Counted from the first letter of the stretch, positions 25,883-35,427 are shown. The stretch is 64,000 bases of DNA from LMUY01 sp964247705 (GCA_964247705.1 CAXTVQ010000007.1:1-64000), one strand, 5' to 3'. Translations and numbers: made by a program. Notes: generated by a model from the letters alone, not told the origin.

Positions 25883-26776
25883 ATGGAGAGGGTGTTGTCG
25901 AGAAGAGGGCCGATGTCGAGGATAGGTTTGGTGGTCGCGTTGAGTGTGCTGGCGGCGGCGCCGGCAGGTGCGCAGGGTCAGCCGGAGCTGCTGCTGCAAG
26001 CCGAAGCGCAGGTGCTGACCGGGACGTGCACCGGCCAGCCAGTCCGGTTGGAGGGCAACCACAACACCGTGACGCTGACCGGCGTGTGCGGGTCGTTGCT
26101 GCTGAAGGGCGTGGCCAATAGCGTCCGGATGGGGATCGTGCCCGGCGGGTCGATCCACGTCGAGGGCAGCGCCAACCGGGTGAGCTTTGCCGTCGATGGC
26201 GCTCCGCCGGTGATCGAGGCGCTCGGGCCGGACAACGACGTCACGGCTGGCCCCCTACCTATCGCGCCCCCGCCTGTCGCGCCCCCACCTATCGCGCCCC
26301 CACCTGTCGCGAGCCCGCCTGTCGCGAGCCTGCCTGTCGCGCCCCCAACGGTCGTCTCTCCAGTCGTTTTGCCGAACCCGGTGACACCCGGACCACGCCC
26401 GCCTGCAGCCCCCGTGCCGCCGGTTCCGCCCGCGGCGAAACCGCCTCAGCCCGCCGTCCAGTCGCTAGCGGGCCCGCTCAGCCTGACCGGCGACGACGAG
26501 CACCGGCTGGAGGATTGCAACGGGCGGGACGTGAGTGTCACCGGCAACCGAAGCGCCTACACGATCCGCGGAGCGTGCCGTTCGCTCGAGGCGCGGGGCG
26601 ACCTTCTCACCGTCGAGGTGGAGGTCGCATCCGGCGCGCGGATCGCCGTCACCGGGCGGGGCAGCATCGTAACGTGGTCGCTGCAAGGGAAGGGCCACGC
26701 GCCGGCCGCCACCATACACGGCGAAGGCAGCCGCGTGCAGCAGACCGAGGCGGACACCACGAAGACCGTGCACTAG
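25883..26776 (+). CDS. exported protein with two DUF3060-like domains and a Pro-rich spacer
   Basis: A 297-residue protein with a signal peptide (ending near PAGAQG). Residues ~35-120 and ~200-290 are two related beta-rich units, each with the pattern 'C-x-G-x-x-V-x-L-x-G-N-x-N/S' (LEGNHNTVTLTGVCGSLLLK; VTGNRSAYTIRGACRSLEAR). That fits the DUF3060 family of secreted proteins. They are joined by a proline/valine/alanine spacer built from a tandem DNA repeat. The ATG at 25883 has AAGGA seven bases upstream; an ATG at 25913 is a possible alternative. Function unknown. Its stop shares the palindrome CTAG with the stop of the convergent gene. Confidence 0.75.
   Translation: MERVLSRRGPMSRIGLVVALSVLAAAPAGAQGQPELLLQAEAQVLTGTCTGQPVRLEGNHNTVTLTGVCGSLLLKGVANSVRMGIVPGGSIHVEGSANRVSFAVDGAPPVIEALGPDNDVTAGPLPIAPPPVAPPPIAPPPVASPPVASLPVAPPTVVSPVVLPNPVTPGPRPPAAPVPPVPPAAKPPQPAVQSLAGPLSLTGDDEHRLEDCNGRDVSVTGNRSAYTIRGACRSLEARGDLLTVEVEVASGARIAVTGRGSIVTWSLQGKGHAPAATIHGEGSRVQQTEADTTKTVH
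26258..26347 (+). repeat. six 15-bp tandem repeats encoding a Pro-rich spacer
   Basis: Six in-frame 15-bp units (consensus cctgtcgcgccccca) code for repeats of P-(V/I)-A-(P/S)-P inside the DUF3060 gene. The unit is a multiple of three, so copy changes would alter linker length without a frameshift. Units differ by one to a few bases. Confidence 0.9.
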
Positions 26777-26955
26777 TCGGTGAAATTCCGCGGCGCGAGC
26801 AGCAACGTGAGCGAGACCCCGATCGCCACCATTCCGATGAGCCCGATCGGGAAGGAGAACATCACGCAGGCGGCGAAAAACCCCAGCAGGGAAAGGATCT
26901 TGCTGCCGAACAGCAGCAGGATGGCGCCAGTGACGACGAGAACGAGGACACCCAT
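26773..26955 (-). CDS. small two-helix membrane protein, 60 aa
   Basis: A 60-residue protein with two hydrophobic stretches (VLVLVVTGAILLLFGSKIL and FFAACVMFSFPIGLIGMVAIGV) and a short polar tail. The ATG at 26955 is preceded by GGAGGAGCAAG, a near-perfect ribosome site, which is the main support for the gene. It probably inserts in the inner membrane. Its TAG and that of the convergent DUF3060 gene share one CTAG. Function unknown. Confidence 0.7.
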   Translation of the reverse strand: MGVLVLVVTGAILLLFGSKILSLLGFFAACVMFSFPIGLIGMVAIGVSLTLLLAPRNFTD

Positions 26956-27117
26956 CTTGCTCCTCCGTTTTGGTCGATATTGACGCAGCCGAAACTCGGA
27001 ACGCAAGCGGTCCGTTGCTCCGCATGCCCCGTATGCTGCGTCGCACCAGGGTCGCGGATTGCTTGCCAATGGCTCGAGAAAGCGTGGTAGGAACGCCGCC
27101 GAAGTCATGGACGGAAC

Positions 27118-28068
27118 ATGAAGAAGCTTCTCCTCGCCCTGCTGTTGCTGCCTGCCGCGGCCAGTGCCCGGCCGCTCGCATTCGTGATCAACTCGTCGGA
27201 AGCGTCCGTCAGCTTGATCGACATGGACACCCATGCCGAGATCAAGCGCATCCCCGTGTTGCGCGAGCCGCACCACATGGCGCTCTCGCCGGATGGCGCC
27301 TCGCTGCTGATCGGCGACACCGCGGGCAATGCCGTCTTCATGCTCGATCCGAACACCGGTGACGTGCAGCGCCGCGCGGTGATGAGCGACCCGTATCAGT
27401 TGCAATACAGCCCGGACGGCAAGTGGCTGACCGTGGCCGGGCTCGCCCGCAACCAGATCGACATCTACGACGCCGCGACGCTCACCTTGGCGCACCGGAT
27501 CCCGGCGGCCTCGATGCCCAGCCACATCAACTACTCGCCCGACAGCGCCGTCACCTATGTCAGCCTGCAGGGCACGGACGCGCTGATGGCCATCGACGTG
27601 AAGTCGGGCGCGGTGCTGTGGAAGGCCCCGGTCGGCAAGACGCCCGCCGGCGTGCTGTGGCTCAACGGCAAGCTGCTGGTGGGGATCATGGGCGCGGACT
27701 ACGTGGCCGTGGTGGACCCAGCGAACGGCACGGTCGAGCGCCGGGTGCAGACGGCCAAGGGCGCGCACAACCTCTTCGTCTCACCAGACGGCCGCACCCT
27801 CTATGTCTGTAACCGGGTGGACGGCAGCATCTCTCTGCTGGACCCCAAGACGCTTGCGGTCCGTAGCCGCATCGCGATGCCGGGTGGCCCGGACGACATG
27901 GATTTCGCACCCGACGGCAAGATCTGGGTGACCCGGCGCTGGGCCCACACCGTGGCGCTGCTCGACCCGGTGAGCGGCCAGTTCACCACGATCGAGACCG
28001 GCCGCTCGCCGCACGGCATCTGGCTCAACACCCATCCCTCCGCCCCCACCAAGGTGAGCGCGCGCTGA
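27118..28068 (+). CDS. YncE-like seven-bladed beta-propeller protein
   Basis: A 316-residue protein with a signal peptide (MKKLLLALLLLPAAASARP). It has repeated blades with LSPDG, YSPDGKW, NYSPDSAVTYV, VSPDGRTLYV and FAPDGKIWV, as in YncE and nitrous-oxide-reductase-like surface propellers. It should be periplasmic. The propeller is a binding platform; no catalytic residues are evident. It is the first of three rightward genes; the next start lies 2 bp after its stop, so the propeller and the membrane hydroxylase are co-expressed. Confidence 0.88.
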   Translation: MKKLLLALLLLPAAASARPLAFVINSSEASVSLIDMDTHAEIKRIPVLREPHHMALSPDGASLLIGDTAGNAVFMLDPNTGDVQRRAVMSDPYQLQYSPDGKWLTVAGLARNQIDIYDAATLTLAHRIPAASMPSHINYSPDSAVTYVSLQGTDALMAIDVKSGAVLWKAPVGKTPAGVLWLNGKLLVGIMGADYVAVVDPANGTVERRVQTAKGAHNLFVSPDGRTLYVCNRVDGSISLLDPKTLAVRSRIAMPGGPDDMDFAPDGKIWVTRRWAHTVALLDPVSGQFTTIETGRSPHGIWLNTHPSAPTKVSAR

Positions 28069-28070
28069 CC

Positions 28071-29021
28071 ATGGATCCGTTCGACACCGCGGCCGGCTGG
28101 CTGCAGGAACACCTGGTCATCCCGATGCTGTACCAGTTCGACCTGATGCAGTGGGAGGACATCGGCTACGGCTGGGCGCTGTTCGCCGTGTATGGCGTGG
28201 CCCAGGTGCTGTTCACCCTGGCCGTCTGCCTGCCGCTCGAGCGGTGGCGCCCGGTGGAGACCTGGCCGGACGCCAAGGCCGTGACGGTGGACGTATTCTA
28301 CACCCTGCTGAACCGCATCGGCGTGCTGCCGCTGGTGACGTTCGTGCTGTTCTACCAGATCCAGGTGGGCATGAACGGCTGGCTGACCGACCACGGGATC
28401 GTGCCGCCAACGCTCGAGATGCTGATACCCGGGCTGCTCGGCCACCAGATCCTGACCTTTGCGCTGTATGTGCTGATCCTGGATTGCGGCGAATACTGGC
28501 GCCACCGGCTGAGCCACAGCTTCGGCTGGTGGTGGGCGCTGCACTCGCTGCACCACGCCCAGCGCCAGATGACGTTCTGGTCCGACGACCGCAACCACGT
28601 GGTGGACGAGGTGATCTCGTTCCTGTGGTCGGCCGCGATCGCGCTGCTGATCGGCATCCCGCCGCTGCAGTTCCCGCTTCTGGTGCTGGTGCTGCGCTTT
28701 CTGGAAAGCCTGAGCCACGCCAATGCGCGGGTGTCGTTCGGCACCGTGGGGGACCGGGTGCTGATCTCGCCGCGCTTCCACCGCGCCCATCACGGGGTGT
28801 TGGCGGCAGGGCAAAAAAGCTGCAACTACGGCGCCATCCTGCCGGTATGGGATATGCTGTTCGGGACCGCCGATTTTGGCCGCGAATACGTCCGCACCGG
28901 CGACCCCTCGGGCGAGGAGGCGCTCGCAACCGGCACGTGGTGGCAGCAGCAGAGCGCCGGGTGGCGGCGCATGGTGAAGATGGTGCGGCGTCGTCGGCGT
29001 GGGCTGGCCTCGGCACGCTAG
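28071..29021 (+). CDS. sterol desaturase / fatty acid hydroxylase superfamily membrane enzyme
   Basis: A 316-residue integral membrane di-iron oxygenase. The three histidine clusters are HRLSH (near residue 145), HSLHH (near 159) and HRAHH (near 236), with NHVVDE between. At least four hydrophobic stretches surround them. Members hydroxylate or desaturate sterols, hopanoids, carotenoids or fatty acyl chains. The neighbouring propeller and DUF1176 genes give no substrate clue. It shares a 2-bp junction with the upstream gene and a 4-bp gap to the next. Confidence 0.92.
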   Translation: MDPFDTAAGWLQEHLVIPMLYQFDLMQWEDIGYGWALFAVYGVAQVLFTLAVCLPLERWRPVETWPDAKAVTVDVFYTLLNRIGVLPLVTFVLFYQIQVGMNGWLTDHGIVPPTLEMLIPGLLGHQILTFALYVLILDCGEYWRHRLSHSFGWWWALHSLHHAQRQMTFWSDDRNHVVDEVISFLWSAAIALLIGIPPLQFPLLVLVLRFLESLSHANARVSFGTVGDRVLISPRFHRAHHGVLAAGQKSCNYGAILPVWDMLFGTADFGREYVRTGDPSGEEALATGTWWQQQSAGWRRMVKMVRRRRRGLASAR

Positions 29022-29025
29022 CATC

Positions 29026-30105
29026 GTGCGGGTGGCACGGCCCGGCTTGCTGCTGGTGGCGCTCGCCGTCTCGGGGGCGGGCGCGCCGAGCGTGCCGGTC
29101 TACAAGGAACTCGGCGACTGGGTTGCTGCGTGCGACAACGTGCGCACCTGCAGCGCCCGCGCCGTACTCAGTGACGACTCGAAGTCGCCCGCCGCTGCGT
29201 CGGCCAACAATCTTGCCGATCTGGGAATCTGGATCAGGCGCGACGCGGGCGGCGACGCGGCACCGCGCTTGGAGCTGTCCGGCGAACATCTGCCGAACCC
29301 GCCCAGCCTCTCCATAGACGGCCAGGACCAGGGCGCCTCGATGCCGTGGGCAGCAAGGCAGGAAGGCAGCGACGCCGTGCTCACCGTGTCGGGCGCGGCG
29401 GCGCAGGCGCTGTTCGGGCAACTACGCAACGGCAAGGTTCTGACCGTCACGCAGAACGGGCGCCCGGTCGCCACATCCCTCACGGGCCTGGCTGCGACGC
29501 TGCTGCTGTTCGACGACGTGCAGGGGCGCATCGGCACCGTGACCGCCCTCGTCCGCCCCGGCCCACGGCCGGCCACGGACGTGCCGCCGGCGCCGCCGCT
29601 GCCGATCGTGCGGGTTGCCCCGGTACCACCGCCGTTGCGCGACCCGAAAGCCGTGGCCGCCGCAGTGCGGCGAGCCCAAGCAGAGGTGCTGAAGGCGCGC
29701 GACTGCGATCAGGACGTCGCGGACGACGACGACGCCGAGCCGCTCGATGCGAACGAGGCCATCGTCCTTCTGGTGTGCACCCGCGCCGCCTACCAGGAAG
29801 CCAGTCTGGTGTTCCGCGCGCCACGGAGCGACCCGGCCCGTGCCAGACTGGTCAACGTTCCGCCACGTCCCGGCTCGGCGAGCAACGGACAGGACGGCGG
29901 CCAGTTGGTCGGGGCTGTCTACGAACCGAAAAGATCGGTGCTCTCGGAATTCGACAAGGGGCGTGGCCTGACCGATTGCGGTCAGACGGGCGAATGGACC
30001 TTCGACGGGCAAAGTTTCCAGCCCTCGAGATTCACGTCGCAGGACCGTTGCGGCGGCGAGGCCGGCGACTGGCCGGTGGTGTTCCGCACACGCCCAGTCC
30101 GGTGA
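29026..30105 (+). CDS. DUF1176-family exported protein
   Basis: A 359-residue protein with a hydrophobic signal (LLLVALAVSGAGA), the start KELGDWVAACDNVRTC, a Pro-rich linker near the middle and the C-terminal DUF1176 pattern GLTDCGQTGEWTFDGQSFQP...RC. Cys pairs suggest a disulfide-bonded periplasmic fold. The start is not certain: GTG at 29026 is chosen because the other GTG (28999) overlaps the hydroxylase gene by 23 bp. Function unknown. It ends the three-gene unit. Confidence 0.8.
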   Translation: MRVARPGLLLVALAVSGAGAPSVPVYKELGDWVAACDNVRTCSARAVLSDDSKSPAAASANNLADLGIWIRRDAGGDAAPRLELSGEHLPNPPSLSIDGQDQGASMPWAARQEGSDAVLTVSGAAAQALFGQLRNGKVLTVTQNGRPVATSLTGLAATLLLFDDVQGRIGTVTALVRPGPRPATDVPPAPPLPIVRVAPVPPPLRDPKAVAAAVRRAQAEVLKARDCDQDVADDDDAEPLDANEAIVLLVCTRAAYQEASLVFRAPRSDPARARLVNVPPRPGSASNGQDGGQLVGAVYEPKRSVLSEFDKGRGLTDCGQTGEWTFDGQSFQPSRFTSQDRCGGEAGDWPVVFRTRPVR

Positions 30106-30120
30106 GCCCGCGTAGTTCGG

Positions 30121-30192
30121 TCACGCCAGCCAGGCACGTCACGCCAGCCAGGCACCTCACGCCAGCCAGGCATCTCAGGCCAGCCAGGCGGG
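30121..30192. repeat. four 18-bp tandem repeats carrying the cysteine-synthase stop codon
   Basis: Four consecutive 18-bp units (30121, 30139, 30157, 30175) share the core tca(c/g)gccagccaggc. On the minus strand each reads x-A-W-L-A-stop, exactly the last codons of the cysteine synthase gene. The 30175 unit is the true gene end and the others are extra copies downstream. The 18-bp length keeps all the stops in the same frame. Confidence 0.95.
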
Positions 30193-31197
30193 GACCGGCA
30201 GGCCCTTGCCGCGCAGGAACGCCGGATTGAACAGCTTGGATTGATACCGCGCGCCGCTGTCGCACAGGATCGTCACGACGGTATGGCCGGGCCCGATCGC
30301 CCGCGCGACCCGGATCGCCGCCGCCACGTTCACGCCCGCCGACCCGCCGACGGATAATCCCTCGTGCTGCAGCAGGTCGAACACCTGCTCGAGCGCCTCC
30401 GCGTCGGGAATGCGCACGGCGTCGTCGATGACCGCGTCCCTGAGATTGGCTGTCACGCGGGACTGGCCGATGCCCTCCGTGATCGAGCTGCCATGCGGGG
30501 TCAGGTCCCCGGTCTTGACCCATCCGTACAGTCCGCTGCCGTCTGGATCGGCAAGCACGATCCGAACGTCCGGCCGCTGCGCCTTGAGGAACAGGGACAC
30601 GCCGGCCAGGGTGCCGCCGGTGCCGCAGGAGCAGGTGAACGCGTCCACCTGGCCATCCGTCTGCTGCCAGATCTCTGCGCCGGTGCCGATGCGGTGACCT
30701 TCGCGGTTGGCAAGGTTGTCGAACTGGTTGGCCCAGACCGCGCCCAGCTCGCGCGCCAGCCGTTCGGACGTGCGGACATAGTTGCCAGGGTCGCTGTACG
30801 GCTTGGCCGGAACCAGGCGCAGGTCGGCGCCGATCATGCGCAGGAAGTCGATCTTCTCCCGGCTCTGGGTGTCAGGCATCACGATCACGCTGCGGTAACC
30901 CCGGGCGTGGGCGACCAGCGTGAGGCCGATGCCGGTGTTTCCGGCCGTCCCCTCCACGATCGTGCCGCCGGGCCGCAACAGGCCGCGCGCCTCCGCGTCC
31001 GCGATGATGGCGAGCCCGGCGCGGTCCTTCACCGAGCCGCCCGGGTTCATGAATTCGGCTTTCCCCAGGATGGTGCAGCCAGTCGCCTCCGACGCCAGGC
31101 GCAGGCGGATCAGCGGCGTGTTGCCGATCGCGGCGCTCATGCCATCGAGGCGTTGCCCAATAAGGCTGGGCGCCTCGGCCAGGTTTGTGCTTTGCAT
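30175..31197 (-). CDS. cysK: cysteine synthase (PLP-dependent, CysK family)
   Basis: A 340-residue fold-type II PLP enzyme that makes cysteine from O-acetylserine and sulfide. The PLP lysine is Lys57 in NPGGSVKDR; GNTPLIRL (residues 25-32), EGTAGNTGIGL and CGTGGTLAGV are present. It carries the extended tail NPAFLRGKGLPVPAWLA seen in alphaproteobacterial members. The start is the ATG at 31197; Met20 could also serve. It is divergent from a rhodanese gene, suggesting a joint sulfur role. Its last 18 bp are tandemly repeated downstream. Confidence 0.92.
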   Translation of the reverse strand: MQSTNLAEAPSLIGQRLDGMSAAIGNTPLIRLRLASEATGCTILGKAEFMNPGGSVKDRAGLAIIADAEARGLLRPGGTIVEGTAGNTGIGLTLVAHARGYRSVIVMPDTQSREKIDFLRMIGADLRLVPAKPYSDPGNYVRTSERLARELGAVWANQFDNLANREGHRIGTGAEIWQQTDGQVDAFTCSCGTGGTLAGVSLFLKAQRPDVRIVLADPDGSGLYGWVKTGDLTPHGSSITEGIGQSRVTANLRDAVIDDAVRIPDAEALEQVFDLLQHEGLSVGGSAGVNVAAAIRVARAIGPGHTVVTILCDSGARYQSKLFNPAFLRGKGLPVPAWLA

Positions 31198-31238
31198 CGT
31201 GCTGAGGCACCTTCCGCGCCAATTTCGAGGATAGGCAC

Positions 31239-31649
31239 ATGGTCGAGAACGTCGCTCCGAAACAGGTGTGGGAGGCGCTGGTCAGCCATCCCGATGCGCG
31301 GCTGGTCGATGTTCGCACCGACTTCGAATGGGCGCAGATCGGCGTTCCGGACCTGACGACATCGGGCAAGCAGCCGGCGCTGATCTCCTGGCAGGTTGCA
31401 CCCACCATGCAGGTGAACGCCGGGTTCATCGACGACCTGCGCGCAGCCGGGGTGCGCGAGGAGGACCACGTGTACTTCCTCTGCCGCAGCGGTGTGCGCT
31501 CGACGGCGGCGGCCGAAGCGGCGCGGGCTGCCGGCTTCAAGCACACCTACAACATCGCCGACGGTTTCGAAGGGCCGCCCGACGGGCGTGGCATGCGGGG
31601 CCGCGTCGCCGGCTGGCAGGCGGACGGCTTGCCGTGGACGAAGGACTGA
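31239..31649 (+). CDS. rhodanese-like sulfurtransferase
   Basis: A 136-residue single rhodanese domain with the active-site loop CRSGVRS (Cys82), preceded by VDVRTDFEW and followed by the WQADGLPW end. It carries sulfane sulfur on the cysteine. No signal peptide, so cytoplasmic. It is divergent from cysK by 41 bp and followed 4 bp later by the cytochrome b561 gene. Confidence 0.92.
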   Translation: MVENVAPKQVWEALVSHPDARLVDVRTDFEWAQIGVPDLTTSGKQPALISWQVAPTMQVNAGFIDDLRAAGVREEDHVYFLCRSGVRSTAAAEAARAAGFKHTYNIADGFEGPPDGRGMRGRVAGWQADGLPWTKD

Positions 31650-31653
31650 CCGG

Positions 31654-32208
31654 GTGCAAGCTGTCGATCGGGCGGCCACGCGATATGACCGCACGACGAT
31701 CCTGTTCCACTGGGTGACCGCGCTGCTGATCGTCGCGCAGTGGTGCATCGCCAAGATGATCGATTGGGCGCCGCGGGGTGATCCCCGGGTTCCCATGCGC
31801 TCGCTGCACCTGAGTGTGGGCGTGATCCTGGTCGTGCTGATCGCGGCCCGCATCGTCTGGCGGGCCACCGAGGGCAGGCGCCTGCCTGCCGCGGACCGGG
31901 GCGCGCTGCACGTGGTGGCAAAGGCCACGCATTGGGGGCTCTACGCGCTGGTCGCCACGACGCTGGCGTTCGGCCTGATGCTGTGGTGGGTGCGCGGCGA
32001 TACGTGGTTCTTCGTGTTCAGCGTGCCGAAGCTCGACCCGGCGAACAAGCCGCTCGCCGCGTTCTTCGACGACTGGCACCCGCTGTTGGGGACGCTGATC
32101 CTCTATCTCGCGGGTCTGCATGCCGCGGCGGCCCTGGTGCACCGCTTCCTCTGGCACGACGGCGTGCTCGGGCGGATGCTGGTCCGCACGGCACGCCCGC
32201 GAGGCTGA
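31654..32208 (+). CDS. cytochrome b561
   Basis: A 184-residue membrane cytochrome with four hydrophobic helices and heme-ligand histidines in LFHWVTALL, RSLHLSVG, KATHWGLYAL and LAGLHAAAALVHR. It moves electrons in the inner membrane, probably from quinol to a periplasmic partner (family knowledge). Start: the GTG at 31654 has AAGGA upstream within the rhodanese end and gives the usual short N-terminus before the first helix. Convergent with the DUF2272 gene (2-bp gap). Confidence 0.9.
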   Translation: MQAVDRAATRYDRTTILFHWVTALLIVAQWCIAKMIDWAPRGDPRVPMRSLHLSVGVILVVLIAARIVWRATEGRRLPAADRGALHVVAKATHWGLYALVATTLAFGLMLWWVRGDTWFFVFSVPKLDPANKPLAAFFDDWHPLLGTLILYLAGLHAAAALVHRFLWHDGVLGRMLVRTARPRG

Positions 32209-32210
32209 GC

Positions 32211-33065
32211 TCAGGCGTCGTAGGACACGCGCAGAACCACGAACCACGGGTAACGCGTGTCCACCACGACGCCGGTCGCGGGATCGGTCAGCAACCCGTC
32301 CGGCGTGGTCGGGATGTGCTTCTCCGTCACTGAGTCGTCGACGTTGCCGCCCACGACGGAAAGCTGGCCCGGCGCCGCCTCGATCACGAAATCGCAGTGC
32401 CCGGGGAAGGAACTCGTGGGCAGGTCGTCATACGTCAACACGTGGCTGCCACCCCGGCCGAGGCAGATCAGGTCCCCAACTTGCGGTGCATAGCGGTCCG
32501 GGCGCTCGGCAGTGACCACCAGGCTGCCGCCGCCAGCATCGGCCTGTGCCTTCGCCGCATTGATGTACTCGGCATGGGCCGGCGCATAAGGGAAGCGGTC
32601 TCCCGCGCCGGCGATGCGCATGATGTAGGAGATGAATGCCGCCGACCACGGGTAGTGGCCATCCTGGCTGGCCGGGAACACGGTCCCGTTCGCGTCGTGC
32701 TTGCCCGTCCAATAGGCCGTGACGGAACTGGCGTCCTGGCTTTCCCACCAATACTCGCCCACCCGCTCCCACAGGCCGGGGTAGCGCTCGGGCTTGTTGT
32801 CGCCGGTTGGCGGGCGGGTGCCCGGCGGGTCGTCATCGACCGGCGTGCCCCACAGCCGCCACTCCCGCTTGGCGATGGCAACCGCGTCCGCCCGGGCGAA
32901 CGGCGCGTAGTGCAGCCGGCTGAACGGCGGCACCTGTCCGGTTCCGGCGGACAGAAGCTCCGGCGCGGCGGGCGTTGGCGTGGTCGCTGCAGCAGGTGGG
33001 TGCGAGGTGGCGCAAGCGGCAAGGCCGAAGACGGCCAGCAGGGGCACGAGCGGTCGAAAGATCAC
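32211..33065 (-). CDS. DUF2272-family lipoprotein
   Basis: A 284-residue protein starting from GTG at 33065. The signal MIFRPLVPLLAVFGLAACATS has a LAAC lipobox, so it should be lipid-anchored. A Pro/Ala/Thr linker follows, then the DUF2272 pattern: HYPWSAAFISYIMRIAG, APQVGDLICLGRGG and CDFVIEAAPGQLSVVGGNV. The layout resembles CHAP/NlpC-type cysteine amidases, but no catalytic triad is claimed. It lies 15 bp after the mtnA stop and may be co-transcribed with it. Confidence 0.85.
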   Translation of the reverse strand: MIFRPLVPLLAVFGLAACATSHPPAAATTPTPAAPELLSAGTGQVPPFSRLHYAPFARADAVAIAKREWRLWGTPVDDDPPGTRPPTGDNKPERYPGLWERVGEYWWESQDASSVTAYWTGKHDANGTVFPASQDGHYPWSAAFISYIMRIAGAGDRFPYAPAHAEYINAAKAQADAGGGSLVVTAERPDRYAPQVGDLICLGRGGSHVLTYDDLPTSSFPGHCDFVIEAAPGQLSVVGGNVDDSVTEKHIPTTPDGLLTDPATGVVVDTRYPWFVVLRVSYDA

Positions 33066-33080
33066 GGGTGGGGAACTCAG

Positions 33081-34169
<1,089 letters not shown>

Positions 34170-34175
34170 CCTAAG

Positions 34176-34691
34176 TCAAATCCTTTGATGCAGGACGCAA
34201 ACGAGGGTGAACAAGCGCCGCGCGGTCGGGAAGTCGATCGCGATCTTGCCGTCCAACCGCTCGACCATCAGGGCCGCGCCCTCGTTGTGCAGCCCGCGGC
34301 GGCCCATGTCGATCGCTTGTATGCGTTCGGCGCGGCCTTCCTCCATCGCCATCACGTGGCTGTCCACCAGCATCTGGTAGTCCTTGATCAACCCGCGGAA
34401 CGGCCCGAGCGCCAGCACGACCGCCTGCAACGGCGCGTCGTCCAGCCCGCGCACGTCGAACACCAGCCGGCCTTCCTGCACCGACAGATGCAGCGCGTAC
34501 GGGCCCGGATGCCGGGGCAGCGCGAAGCGGTTCTCCGCCGCCAGATCGTTGGTCGCCTGTGTGCGGTCGGCCTCCTGGATCGGCGAGAGCCGGGTCAGCG
34601 CCTCGCCGTCGAGCACCACGCGCTCGATCCGCTCGAGCGGTGCAGGGCCGAAGCCGGTCAGGCCCACGCTGCTTACGTCGGAGCCGCTCAC
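34176..34691 (-). CDS. UPF0262 family protein
   Basis: A 171-residue protein of unknown function conserved in alphaproteobacteria. The tail DMGRRGLHNEGAALMVERL and DFPTARRLFTLVCVLHQ is the family signature, with ERIERVVLDGEAL at the start and GPYALHLSVQEGRLVFDVRG in the middle. The start is GTG at 34691, which overlaps the DUF983 stop (GTGA). No transmembrane segment. Confidence 0.92.
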   Translation of the reverse strand: MSGSDVSSVGLTGFGPAPLERIERVVLDGEALTRLSPIQEADRTQATNDLAAENRFALPRHPGPYALHLSVQEGRLVFDVRGLDDAPLQAVVLALGPFRGLIKDYQMLVDSHVMAMEEGRAERIQAIDMGRRGLHNEGAALMVERLDGKIAIDFPTARRLFTLVCVLHQRI

Positions 34692-35113
34692 TCGTCGTCG
34701 GGTTTCATCATGCCGAGCTTGAGCATCAGCCCGAGCGTAGCCCCTTTGATCGGGCGGAGCAGCACTGCCGACAGGATTGCGGTGAACGGCAACCAGATCG
34801 CCGCCTGCACCCAGAAGGGAGGGTCGTAAGCCTGGTAGGTCGCGAACATCAGCCCGACCACGACATGCGCCACGATGAACACCGTGAAATACGGCGGCGC
34901 GTCGTCCGCCCGGTATTCGCCGAGCGGCGCCCCGCACGCAGCGCAGGCCGGCGACACACGCAGGTAGCCGTTGAAACACCGGGTCAGCCCGCAAGCGGGG
35001 CATTTCCCCAGTGCGCCGCGGAGTAGGGCCACGGGCAGCGACGGAACGGGCCACGGCGTGGGCTGCGGCGTCCGGTCGGGCTGCCACCGGATCGGGAGAT
35101 TGGTGTCGGGCAT
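34688..35113 (-). CDS. DUF983 family membrane protein
   Basis: A 141-residue protein with an N-terminal zinc-ribbon-like part (KCPACGLTRCF, then CAACGAPLGEY; four Cys in two CxxC pairs) followed by two hydrophobic segments (YFTVFIVAHVVVGLMFATYQ and AAIWLPFTAILSAVLLRPIK). DUF983 proteins are often next to cytochrome oxidase assembly or redox genes. Here it heads a leftward set with UPF0262 and mtnA. ATG at 35113 chosen; further upstream residues lack family similarity. Confidence 0.9.
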   Translation of the reverse strand: MPDTNLPIRWQPDRTPQPTPWPVPSLPVALLRGALGKCPACGLTRCFNGYLRVSPACAACGAPLGEYRADDAPPYFTVFIVAHVVVGLMFATYQAYDPPFWVQAAIWLPFTAILSAVLLRPIKGATLGLMLKLGMMKPDDE

Positions 35114-35427
35114 CTGCGGAACCTCGGGGCGGGCAGGGCGGAGTATATCGCGTTTTGCTGCATTGCGAAACACGCCCACTCTATGTCGTGGCGGCGATGG
35201 CGGCGATCAACCAGCCCCGGCCTGCCTCCAGCAACACGATCTGCCGGAACAACGTCTGAAAAACGGCGAAAGCTGCCGAGAACTCGATCGCGCCGGCTGA
35301 GGTCTGGCTCGGTCGAGGTCGGCGGCGCCGCAGACATCGCGGCCGTCGACGGCGCTTGCAGGGGGCTACCGCCGCTCCTAGGAAGCGAAGGTAACGTTTT
35401 CGCGCCAATCAATACGGGAGTGTTTGC
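35114..35427. promoter_or_regulatory. intergenic region between divergent DUF983 and prpD genes
   Basis: 314 bp with no credible gene. It must hold the promoters for both directions. Two imperfect inverted repeats are visible: TTTTGC-N6-GCGAAA near 35153-35170, and GCGAA-N9-TTCGC at 35385-35403, just upstream of prpD. Short-chain acyl-CoA regulators in alphaproteobacteria bind TTTGC/GCAAA-type palindromes, so either could be an operator, but both matches are weak. GGGAG lies seven bases before the prpD ATG. Confidence 0.4.

Noticed and set aside
26258..26347. Possible CRISPR-like array
   Set aside because: 15-bp units without spacers, in frame in a coding sequence; it is a protein repeat.
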